Program-made: the position numbers and the translations under genes | Notes under the pieces: model-generated | What the model was told of the DNA's origin: nothing | What the model saw: the letters and a program-made list of their open reading frames with translations, nothing else | The model's database searches: none | Shown here: positions 41,506 to 49,265 of the stretch, piece by piece | How positions within the stretch are numbered: the stretch's first letter is position 1 | How the letters are laid out: each line of letters opens with the position of its first letter | Source: JAGZHZ01 sp963929865 | GTDB lineage: Bacteria; Bacillota; Clostridia; Lachnospirales; Lachnospiraceae | NCBI GenBank assembly: GCA_963929865.1 | Contig: CAWVKK010000054.1 | Location: 16,640 to 80,639, forward strand | DNA: 64,000 bases | Reading direction: 5' to 3'

Positions 41506-42369
41506 TTAAATCTTTGTTAAACAATCGCTCAGCCGCGCGAACTGCTCCAGCGTCAGCGTCTCGCCGCGCACGTTTGCCGGAAGCCCCAGAGATTCGATCG
41601 CCTGTGCGATCTCTTCTTTGTCCGCGCTGATCTCACGGGAATTGTTCAGCCCGTTCTGGAGCGTCTTTCTCCTCTGGTTAAAAGAGGCGCGGATTAGGCG
41701 GAACATCATCGCCTCATCCTTCACCGCGACCGGCGGCTCTGTGTGGGCTTTGAGCCGGATCACTGCGCTTGCGACCTTTGGTCTTGGCAGAAAGCAGTTC
41801 AGCGGAACATTGGCCACAATATACGGCTCGGCATAGTACTGGACGGCGAGAGAAAGCGCGCCGTAGTCCTTTGTCCCGGGACCGGCCTGCATTCTCTGCG
41901 CCACCTCTTTTTGCACCATCACCGTGATGCTCTCGATCGGCACGCGGTTTTCAAACAGACCCATGATAATCGGAGTCGTGATGTAGTACGGCAGATTCGC
42001 CACCACTTTGATCGGGCGTCCTCCATTTTTCTCGTCCGCCAGCTTTTTGATATCCACTTTTAAGATGTCCTCATGGATCACCGTCACGTTGCCATATCCC
42101 GAGAGCGTCTCCCGCAGGATCGGAATCAGCTCTTTGTCGATCTCGACCGCCGCGACTTCTCTCGCCGCCTCGGCGAGAGCCTGCGTCATCGTCCCGATTC
42201 CCGGACCGATCTCCAGGACAAAATCATCCTCTCCGATTTCCGCGGCCGCGATAATCTTGTCGAGCACCCGCGCGTCAATCAAAAAATTCTGACCAAATTT
42301 TTTCTGAAATGTAAACCCATATTTCTGGATCACTTCGATCGTCTTCTGGGGATTTGATAATTTTTCCAT
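41506..42369 (-). CDS. ksgA: 16S rRNA dimethyladenosine transferase
   Basis: This 287-residue enzyme (RsmA) dimethylates A1518 and A1519 of 16S rRNA. Motifs: GQNFLID (~25), the SAM loop LEIGPGIGTMTQALAE, acidic AVEIDKEL, and the catalytic NLPYYITTPI (~125). The C-terminal helical domain has RRKTLQNGL. The length is normal. It follows tatD by 15 bp in the common clostridial order metG-tatD-ksgA. Confidence 0.97.
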   Translation of the reverse strand: MEKLSNPQKTIEVIQKYGFTFQKKFGQNFLIDARVLDKIIAAAEIGEDDFVLEIGPGIGTMTQALAEAAREVAAVEIDKELIPILRETLSGYGNVTVIHEDILKVDIKKLADEKNGGRPIKVVANLPYYITTPIIMGLFENRVPIESITVMVQKEVAQRMQAGPGTKDYGALSLAVQYYAEPYIVANVPLNCFLPRPKVASAVIRLKAHTEPPVAVKDEAMMFRLIRASFNQRRKTLQNGLNNSREISADKEEIAQAIESLGLPANVRGETLTLEQFARLSDCLTKI

Positions 42370-42384
42370 CCATGTACTCTCTTT

Positions 42385-43149
42385 CTATAAACGATACATC
42401 CTTTTCGCGTTTTCAAAGGTCGCCTGCTCCGCCTCTTTTGCGGTGATCCCCTTAAGAGATGCGATTTCTTCTATAATATAAGGAAGATTCAGAGAAGAAT
42501 TGCGCTTTCCGCGGTTGGGCGCCGGGGCGAGGTACGGGCAGTCGGTCTCCACGAGAATGCTCTCCAGCGGCACCGCCTTTACAACCTCCTTCATGACCCT
42601 CGCCGTCTTAAAGGTGACGACGCCGCCCACACCGATATAGTACCCCATCTTCACGTACTCCTTCGCCATCTCGGCGGAACCGGAATAGCAGTGGATCACG
42701 CCTCCGGTCGTCCCGGCGTGCTCTGCCTTTATCATGTCAAACGTGTCCTGGGCAGCGTCTCTGCTGTGGACGATAACCGGCAGACCGACTTCCTTTGCAA
42801 GCTGAAGCTGTCTTTGGAACCATTGCTTCTGGATCTGCTTCGGGTGCGTCTTCCAGTGGTAGTCCAGACCGATCTCTCCGACCGCCACGATCTTTTCGAG
42901 ACCGCACAGCGTCTTGATCCACTGCAGCTTTTCTTCATCGATATCATCCAGTTCATCCGGGTGAACGCCAACCGCCCCATAGATGAAGGGATACTGCTGC
43001 GTCAGCCGGACCGTGTCCATCAAATGGTCTGTACGGGTTCCGACATTGACGACAGCGGCAATCCCATTCTCCTCCATGGAGTTTAACAGTTCCTCGCGGT
43101 CTGCGTCAAAAGCCGGATCATCATAATGCGCATGGCTGTCAAATATCAT
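42385..43149 (-). CDS. tatD: TatD-family metal-dependent DNase/hydrolase
   Basis: This 254-residue TIM-barrel hydrolase shows all the metal-site motifs: SHAHYDD at the start, GEIGLDYHW, VHSRDA, HCYSG and ETDCPYLAP. TatD proteins act as 3'-5' DNases or RNases in DNA repair and tRNA quality control. The ATG at 43149 with GGAG 7 bases upstream gives the usual M-I-F-D-S-H-A-H start; an ATG 12 bases earlier has no ribosome site. It lies 30 bp after metG. Confidence 0.94.
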   Translation of the reverse strand: MIFDSHAHYDDPAFDADREELLNSMEENGIAAVVNVGTRTDHLMDTVRLTQQYPFIYGAVGVHPDELDDIDEEKLQWIKTLCGLEKIVAVGEIGLDYHWKTHPKQIQKQWFQRQLQLAKEVGLPVIVHSRDAAQDTFDMIKAEHAGTTGGVIHCYSGSAEMAKEYVKMGYYIGVGGVVTFKTARVMKEVVKAVPLESILVETDCPYLAPAPNRGKRNSSLNLPYIIEEIASLKGITAKEAEQATFENAKRMYRL

Positions 43150-43178
43150 GTTTTTCTCCATTCTTTTTTTCTGTCTTC

Positions 43179-45146
43179 CTAGCAGATTTCCGCTCCTGCC
43201 GGCATCTTCTTTTCCGGAACCATCAGGGCAAGCTCTCCGTTTTCATCCTCCGCGCACAGAATCATTCCCTCTGAGAGGATTCCCGCAAGCTTTGCAGGCT
43301 TCAGATTGACGAGCACCATCACCTTTTTGCCTACCATCTCCTGTGCGCTGTAATGCGCTTTGATTCCCGAGACAATCTGTTTTACCTGGCTTCCGATTTT
43401 GACCTTGGAGCAGAGCAGCTTTTTCGATTTCTTTACTTCCTCGCACGCGATGATCTCTCCGACCTGGAACTGCATTTTCTCAAAATCTTCAAACGTGATT
43501 TCCGGCTTTGCCTCGAGATCGATCACACTCTCCTCACTCTGCTCTTTTTGTTTCTCTGCGGCTTCCTCCTTTTTCGGGTGAAGCTCCTCAACTCTTTTCA
43601 TGACCTCTTTGACGTCGAGGCGCGCGAACAGAATTTCCGGCTTTTCTGTCACTTTTGTCCCTGATTCGTACAGACCGAACATTGCGGCTTCCTCCAAGGT
43701 TCTGTCCTTTGCGTTTAACTGCTTTAAGATCTTCTCCGCTGTCTCAGGCATAAAGGATTTCAGCAGAACCGCGCCGATCGCGATGCTCTCTGTCAGGTTG
43801 TACAGCACGGTGGCGAGGCGGTCTTTTTTGTCCTCCTCTTTTGCGAGCGCCCACGGCATCGTCTCATCGATGTATTTGTTGCACCGCTTAAACACCGCAA
43901 AGATTTCTGAGATCGCGTCGGCCACGCGCAGATCCTCCATCTTGGCAGATACCTTTCCGACTGCCTTTGTGACGACAGATTTCAGCTCCGTGTCGACCTC
44001 CTCGCACACATTTTTGTTCTCGACAATTCCGCCGAAATATTTGTTTGACATGGAAATCGTTCTGTTGACAAGGTTTCCGAGCGTGTTGGCAAGATCTGAG
44101 TTCATTCTCTCCACCATCAGCTCCCATGTGATGACGCCGTCGTTTTCAAACGGCATCTCATGCAGCACGAAATAGCGGACCGCGTCGACACCGAAGAAAT
44201 CGACCAGCTCGTCGGCGTAGAGCACATTTCCCTTCGACTTGCTCATCTTGCCGTCCCCCTGCAGCAGCCACGGATGACCGAATACCTTTTTCGGAAGCGG
44301 CAGACCCAGCGCCATCAAAAAGATCGGCCAGTAAATCGTGTGGAAACGGATAATATCTTTTCCGATCAGGTGCAGGTCGGCAGGCCAGTTTTTCAAAAAC
44401 AGCTCCGAGCTGTCTCCGCCGCAGTCGTACCCGATTCCCGTGATATAGTTTGTCAGGGCGTCCAGCCATACATACGTCACATGCTTCGGGTCAAAGCTGA
44501 CTGGAATTCCCCAGGTAAAGGACGTTCTCGACACGCACAGATCCTGCAGTCCCGGCAGCAGGAAGTTGTTCATCATCTCATTCTTTCTGGAAACCGGCTG
44601 GATGAAATCAGGGTGTTCGTTGATATAGTCGATCAGGCGGTCCGCATATTTGCTCATCTTGAAGAAATACGCCTCTTCCTTCGCAGGCTGAACCTCTCTT
44701 CCGCAGTCGGGACATTTCCCGTCGACCAGCTGGGACTCGGTGAAGAACGATTCGCACGGCGTGCAGTACATTCCCTCATAGTATCCTTTGTAGATGTCGC
44801 CCTGATCGTACAGCTTTTTGAAAATTTTCTGAACCTGAAGCTCATGGTCCGGATCTGTCGTCCGGATAAATTTGTCGTAGGAGGTGTTCATCAGATCCCA
44901 GATTCTTTTGATCTCGCCGGCTGTCCGGTCGACAAACTCCTTCGGCGTCACCCCTGCTTCCTCCGCCTTCAGCTCGATCTTCTGCCCGTGCTCATCAGTG
45001 CCCGTCTGAAAAAACACGTCGTATCCCTGCTGTCTTTTAAAGCGCGCGATGCTGTCCGCCAGTACAATCTCGTACGTGTTGCCGATATGCGGTTTCCCGG
45101 AGGTGTACGCAATCGCTGTTGTCATGTAAAATTTTTTCTTTTCCAT
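43179..45146 (-). CDS. metG: Methionyl-tRNA synthetase with C-terminal tRNA-binding domain
   Basis: This 655-residue class I synthetase shows HIGH as KPHIGNTYE, a zinc knuckle CTPCESFF...CPDCGRE (~120-145), KMSKS in GDGKMSKSKGN (~295) and, after an E/K-rich linker, a Trbp111/EMAPII-like tRNA-binding domain (~555-655, FQVGEIIACEEVKKSKKLL). The ATG at 45146 is chosen, as GGAAGG lies 9 bases upstream; starts at 45155-45170 crowd that site. It is preceded by a T-box leader and heads metG-tatD-ksgA. Confidence 0.96.
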   Translation of the reverse strand: MEKKKFYMTTAIAYTSGKPHIGNTYEIVLADSIARFKRQQGYDVFFQTGTDEHGQKIELKAEEAGVTPKEFVDRTAGEIKRIWDLMNTSYDKFIRTTDPDHELQVQKIFKKLYDQGDIYKGYYEGMYCTPCESFFTESQLVDGKCPDCGREVQPAKEEAYFFKMSKYADRLIDYINEHPDFIQPVSRKNEMMNNFLLPGLQDLCVSRTSFTWGIPVSFDPKHVTYVWLDALTNYITGIGYDCGGDSSELFLKNWPADLHLIGKDIIRFHTIYWPIFLMALGLPLPKKVFGHPWLLQGDGKMSKSKGNVLYADELVDFFGVDAVRYFVLHEMPFENDGVITWELMVERMNSDLANTLGNLVNRTISMSNKYFGGIVENKNVCEEVDTELKSVVTKAVGKVSAKMEDLRVADAISEIFAVFKRCNKYIDETMPWALAKEEDKKDRLATVLYNLTESIAIGAVLLKSFMPETAEKILKQLNAKDRTLEEAAMFGLYESGTKVTEKPEILFARLDVKEVMKRVEELHPKKEEAAEKQKEQSEESVIDLEAKPEITFEDFEKMQFQVGEIIACEEVKKSKKLLCSKVKIGSQVKQIVSGIKAHYSAQEMVGKKVMVLVNLKPAKLAGILSEGMILCAEDENGELALMVPEKKMPAGAEIC

Positions 45147-45202
45147 GGTTGTCATCCTTCCCTTCATCAAATCATAAGATTAAATAAGATTAACAAGGCA
45201 CT

Positions 45203-45480
45203 AAAAAAACCCGTCTTCTATCTGTATTTAGAAGACGGGCAAAATCCCGTGTTACCACTTCTCTTCATCCGACCCTCGCAGGTCAGACCTCGCCAAGTGC
45301 AGCTCACACTCTCCCGCTTTAACAGGCGGACCCCGTCGCAGCCTTGCAGAATCTCTTGTTCTCTGTTCGGTGCGCCGCTCAGAAGCCATCTTCCATCGCC
45401 CTGCCCACATCCTTCTCAGCTTCCGGATTTCTCTGTAATGGTCTCAGACAATCTACTCTCTTCGTCACTGCGTTTTCCTT
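45203..45480 (-). promoter_or_regulatory. T-box riboswitch leader of metG
   Basis: The minus-strand leader carries the T-box core AGAAGTGGTAACACGGG (45246-45262), then a terminator GCCCGTCTTCT...AGAAGACGGG with seven Ts (45203-45240). Upstream is a Stem I-like region with a GAAGATGGC stretch that offers an AUG specifier (~45385), fitting tRNA-Met sensing. Uncharged tRNA-Met should favour the antiterminator. Confidence 0.9.
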
Positions 45481-45485
45481 TTTTT

Positions 45486-45514
45486 AGACTATCATATCGC
45501 ACTTCCTATGTCAA
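45486..45514 (-). promoter_or_regulatory. Probable promoter of the metG leader
   Basis: Perfect TTGACA (45509-45514) and TAGTCT (45486-45491) with 17-base spacing, directly upstream of the T-box leader. The -10 is weak; an overlapping TATGAT is spaced too closely. Confidence 0.55.
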
Positions 45515-45791
45515 GAAGCTTCCCCTTGCGTCCGCAAAAATCTCGTCTGTCTTTTCCGCTGTGCGGTCCATGGAAAAAGAGGAAAATAAAAAGAATACAG
45601 AGTAAAAATGCAAGATATTTTCTCATTTTTATTGACTGTTTCTCATTTTTTTCATACTATATAGATATTGGAGGCAAAAGGTCGTGCTTTTTTCGGGAGA
45701 CCCGGGGGAAAGGTTTTCCAGTGTGAAAAAAGCAGACGAATGCACAGAAAAACGTGAAAAGATTCAGTATTGGGGAAAAGGAGAGGAAAGT

Positions 45792-47474
45792 ATGAAAAGA
45801 CAATGGAGAAAATTGGGGGCTGTTTTTGCAGCTGTTATGGCTCTCGGAACGCTGAACGCTCCTCTTAGCGGCGTATTCGCGGCAGAGGCAACTCAGGCAG
45901 AGGCAGCGGCAGATATGACTATCATTGAAACGGATAAAGGAATGATTCAGGGACTTCAGATCGCAGACGACCTTGTTCAGTACCGCGGCGTTCCCTACGC
46001 TGCTCCTCCTGTCGGCGATTTAAGATGGGCTGCGCCGCAGGACCATGAAGAGTGGGAAGGCATTCTGGACTGTACGGAATACCAGGCAATGGCAATGCAG
46101 ATCTTATCCACGACAGACTGGTGGGGCGAGGAATTTTACTATGACTATATTGACAATTATCCGAACATGAGCGAGGATTGTCTCTATATTAATATCACAA
46201 GCCCTGCGACGAGTCCTGACGACAACCTGCCTGTATTGCTGTGGATGCACGGCGGCGCCAACATGCACGGCTTCAGCTACGAGGTAGAGTGTAATCCGGA
46301 GGAACTGGCAAGACGCGGTGTTATCGTGGTAGAAGTAGAATACCGTCTCGGCTTGTTCGGCTATATGGCGACTACCGCGCTGGCTGAGGATTCCGAGACC
46401 GGAACATCTGGAAACTACGGTCTGATGGACTGCATCAAGGCTCTTGAGTGGATTCAGACCAACATCAAGAACTTCGGCGGCGATCCTACCCGCGTCACAA
46501 TCGCAGGTCAGAGCGCAGGCGCCGGAATGGCGAGCGCACTGCTCACCTCCCCTCTGGCAAAGGGATTATTCACAGGCGCTATCATGAATTCTTCCTTCAC
46601 ACCATTTGGAACAAGAACACCTTATGAGACAACTGTTGCAAACTGCGAAGCATGGCTGGAAGAAAAAGGATACGGCGATATGTCTCTGGAAGAGCTGAGA
46701 GATCTGCCGACCAGCGCATTTATGAATGAGACGACACAGAAGAGTGAAGTTTACGGCAAGGGCTTCGGCATCTGCCTTGACGGATATGTCCTGACAGAGG
46801 ATCCAGGCGAATTCTTCTCCAAGGAAGGATGCCTCGACGGCGTCAACCTGCTGTTCGGCTCCAACTCCGGCGAGAGCAACGGATCCTTCAGCCTGACGAC
46901 ACAGGAAGATTTCTTCGCATCCTCAAAGGAGAGATACGGAGATCTGTACGACCAGTACAACTTTGAAGAACTCTTTAAGACGACCGACGATATCGCTGCA
47001 ACCATGGAAAGCCTTCGTCTTTCCAGCCAGCTCACCTCCACGACGAGCCGTATGGGCGGACTGATGCTGAGCGAATTAAATCCTGACAGCAATCTGTACA
47101 TGTACTTCTTCAGCCACTGGACACCGGGAAGAGAAGAAGAAATCCGCTGGTCATGGCACAGCTCAGAATTATGGTACGTATTTGATTCCATGCGCGATGT
47201 TCCGGAGCAGCGCGACTGGACAGAGCTTGACTATCAGATCGGCGATATGTGCTCTACCTACTGGGCAAACTTCTGCGCAACCGGCAATCCGAACGGCGAC
47301 GGTCTTCCGATCTGGACGTCTCTGTCGATGGATACTCCGTATTTCATGGAGTGGGGCGATGAGTTCAATCTCCGCTCTGGCTTCTATGGCGGCACAAAAT
47401 ATGAGGACCGCGACAATCTGCTGGTAGACTATGTGATCAGCAACTACGGGCTTGAGGAATATTTCGGGGAATAA
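45792..47474 (+). CDS. Secreted type-B carboxylesterase
   Basis: A 560-residue esterase/lipase of the para-nitrobenzyl esterase group. It has a signal peptide of ~30 residues (GAVFAAVMALGTLNAPLSGVFA), the family entry YRGVPYAAPPVGDLRW, an oxyanion LWMHGGANMHG, nucleophile Ser in GQSAGAGMAS, candidate Glu in SNSGESNG and His in WHSSELWYVF. It should hydrolyse short-chain esters outside the cell. The ATG at 45792 with AAGGAG is chosen; a longer frame from 45684 would hide the signal peptide. Codon use is tidy and G/C-ending, suggesting good expression. It has no operon partner. Confidence 0.92.
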   Translation: MKRQWRKLGAVFAAVMALGTLNAPLSGVFAAEATQAEAAADMTIIETDKGMIQGLQIADDLVQYRGVPYAAPPVGDLRWAAPQDHEEWEGILDCTEYQAMAMQILSTTDWWGEEFYYDYIDNYPNMSEDCLYINITSPATSPDDNLPVLLWMHGGANMHGFSYEVECNPEELARRGVIVVEVEYRLGLFGYMATTALAEDSETGTSGNYGLMDCIKALEWIQTNIKNFGGDPTRVTIAGQSAGAGMASALLTSPLAKGLFTGAIMNSSFTPFGTRTPYETTVANCEAWLEEKGYGDMSLEELRDLPTSAFMNETTQKSEVYGKGFGICLDGYVLTEDPGEFFSKEGCLDGVNLLFGSNSGESNGSFSLTTQEDFFASSKERYGDLYDQYNFEELFKTTDDIAATMESLRLSSQLTSTTSRMGGLMLSELNPDSNLYMYFFSHWTPGREEEIRWSWHSSELWYVFDSMRDVPEQRDWTELDYQIGDMCSTYWANFCATGNPNGDGLPIWTSLSMDTPYFMEWGDEFNLRSGFYGGTKYEDRDNLLVDYVISNYGLEEYFGE

Positions 47475-47520
47475 TCCAAACCCTTTCACGCAGTCTTGCT
47501 TAAAAATGTCATAACAGATT

Positions 47521-47575
47521 CTGAGCTTTCTCCTTTTCCGGCAAAGAAGGAGATGCCCGAAAAGAGAAAGCTCAG
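47521..47575. terminator. Hairpin between convergent esterase and regulator genes
   Basis: The perfect 12 bp stem CTGAGCTTTCTC/GAGAAAGCTCAG is extended by a CTTTTCCGG/CCCGAAAA helix. No T-run follows, so termination is uncertain, but its place between convergent genes fits a bidirectional transcript end. Confidence 0.5.
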
Positions 47576-47583
47576 ATCAGATA

Positions 47584-48339
47584 CTATTGTATCATCTTTT
47601 CACGTTTTTGTTTTTGAAAGGAGACAGGGCTTAGCCCTGTCTTTTTTCTGAATACCTTGCAGAAATATTTGACGTCCCTGTATCCCGACAGCTTTGCCGC
47701 CTGCGCCGCCGTGCATCCAGGATCGCTCAGGCACTGCTTTGCCGCCTCGATCCGGCGCTGCGTCAGGTATTCGGTAAAAGACACCCCAACCTCTTTTTTA
47801 AACAGAAATCCCAGATATGTCGGGTGAAGATAAATCTCGGACGCCGCCGCCTTCAGCGACACCGGCTCCGCATAGTGCTTTTCAATCCATCTTTTTGTCC
47901 GCTCGACATACCCGCATTCCAGATCCCGCCGCCCCGGTGCCGAAGACGTCTGCCCTTTTGAATCCGCCTCCATCTTTTGCAGGACGCGCGATACCGAATT
48001 TTGCAGTTCAAGCGGCTTGAGCGGCTTGAAGAGAAAATCGTCCACCCCCAGCTGCACGGCAGTCCGGATGTCTTCAAACCTTACCTGCGCGCTGACCACA
48101 ATAAAGTGCGTCTGCAGTTCCATTTCCCTTGTCTGTCTGATCACGTCAAGACCGTTCATTCCGCTCAGCAAAAGATCCACGACGACAAGATCCGGTCTCT
48201 TTCGGCAGATGACATCCAGCAGCTCCCTCCCGCACACAGTCAGGGATGTAATCATAAGCTCCTGGTGTACCTGCCGGATTACCGATAAGAGATCGTCCGG
48301 CACACGGCTCCCGCTGTCCGCTATGATAAGTTCATGCAT
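47584..48339 (-). CDS. AraC-type response regulator (YesN-like)
   Basis: A 251-residue protein. The receiver domain spans ~1-120 with phosphoacceptor Asp55 (VVVDLLLSGMNG) and Lys in FLFKPLKPLEL, and has only one Asp in the first acidic site (IIADSGS) instead of two. The AraC helix-turn-helix pair spans ~145-245 (VSLKAAASEIYLHPTYLGFLFKKEVG; AAKLSGYRDVKYFCKVFRKKTG). No YesM-type kinase is adjacent, so it is an orphan here. GGGAGAGGT precedes the ATG. Such regulators usually control sugar uptake; the target is unknown. Confidence 0.88.
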   Translation of the reverse strand: MHELIIADSGSRVPDDLLSVIRQVHQELMITSLTVCGRELLDVICRKRPDLVVVDLLLSGMNGLDVIRQTREMELQTHFIVVSAQVRFEDIRTAVQLGVDDFLFKPLKPLELQNSVSRVLQKMEADSKGQTSSAPGRRDLECGYVERTKRWIEKHYAEPVSLKAAASEIYLHPTYLGFLFKKEVGVSFTEYLTQRRIEAAKQCLSDPGCTAAQAAKLSGYRDVKYFCKVFRKKTGLSPVSFQKQKREKMIQ

Positions 48340-48703
48340 ACCTCTCCCTTCCTTCCTTTTTGCTCTTATGACATCTGCTGTCTCTATTTTATCATTTTTT
48401 CTTTTTGAAAAACAGAAGGATTCTTGCTGTTTCTTCTCTTTTCTTGCTGTCCGCGGTGAAAAATCCTGTCCTTGCTTTCCATTTCAGCCTTGCTTCATAT
48501 ACGAGCCGCGCGCCGCTTCTGCCGCGGCGTATAAAAGTTCTTCCTTGTTTCACCTTAATAAGTAGTGTATAATGACGCTATAGTCATCCGCAGGCGTCTG
48601 CCCGGGGCGAATATTTTTCTGCCCTGAGCATCCTGTTTCAAAATAGACCATAGAGAGAAAACCATTCTGAGAACGCGCGCGAAAGCAGAAAGAGAGGGAT
48701 TGT
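48340..48703. other. Divergent intergenic region of AraC-type and MarR genes
   Basis: This 364 bp region contains the MarR promoter (48545-48573), an inverted repeat overlapping its -10 (48572-48587), a GC-rich segment near 48590-48630 and a possible minus-strand promoter for the response regulator that could not be assigned. No ORF of note. Confidence 0.5.
48545..48587 (+). promoter_or_regulatory. Promoter and possible operator of the MarR gene
   Basis: TTGTTT (48545-48550), a 17-base spacer and TATAAT (48568-48573). The inverted repeat ATGAC-N6-GTCAT (48572-48587) starts in the -10, a good place for autorepression. Confidence 0.6.
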
Positions 48704-49144
48704 GTGAACAGCTACGATATATTAAATCATCTTCTGGTGGAGCTTTTTAAGGACATCACAAGCATTGAAGAGAAAGCGGTGATCACACCGGAATTTGGGG
48801 ATATTACAAACAATGACATGCATATTATAGAAGCGATCGGAAGAAACTCGTCAAAAAATATGTCTACGGTTGCGAAGACTCTTTCTGTCACGGTCGGCAC
48901 GCTGACCATCGCTGTCAACAATCTCGTCAAAAAAGATTATGTCCGCCGTGTGCGCAGCGACCAGGACCGCAGAGTCGTCCTGATCTCCCTGACAGAAAAG
49001 GGGCGCAGGGCCTACGATCACCATAAAAGCTTTCACCAGAAAATGATCAGCAGCGTCCTCGGAGAATTTTCGGACGAGGAAACGGCGGTTCTGGTCAAGG
49101 CGCTGAAAAATTTAACGGAATTTTTCCATCAGTATAAATCCTAA
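48704..49144 (+). CDS. MarR-family transcriptional regulator
   Basis: A 146-residue winged-helix dimer-type regulator. The core MSTVAKTLSVTVGTLTIAVNNLVKKDYVRRVRSDQDRRVVLISLTEKG (~47-95) contains the recognition helix and the DQDRR wing. The dimerisation helices form both ends. The start is GTG at 48704 after AGAGGGA. It resembles FabT/MarR proteins of Firmicutes, but no fatty-acid genes follow, so the target is open. It is monocistronic. Confidence 0.88.
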   Translation: MNSYDILNHLLVELFKDITSIEEKAVITPEFGDITNNDMHIIEAIGRNSSKNMSTVAKTLSVTVGTLTIAVNNLVKKDYVRRVRSDQDRRVVLISLTEKGRRAYDHHKSFHQKMISSVLGEFSDEETAVLVKALKNLTEFFHQYKS

Positions 49145-49188
49145 ATGACGCTAAAAAAGACCGGACTGAACGGAACTGCTCCCCGGCA

Positions 49189-49240
49189 AAAATCAGCGCC
49201 TAAGTTTCGCTTCCAAATCTAAAGCGAAACTTAGGCGCTG
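49189..49240 (-). terminator. Terminator of the flavodiiron operon
   Basis: A 19 bp perfect stem (CAGCGCCTAAGTTTCGCTT with its complement, 49194-49212 and 49222-49240) is followed by ATTTTTG on the minus strand. It may also stop the MarR transcript from the other side. Confidence 0.85.
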
Positions 49241-49265
49241 TCCTTGAGCATGATTTTTTATTTTT

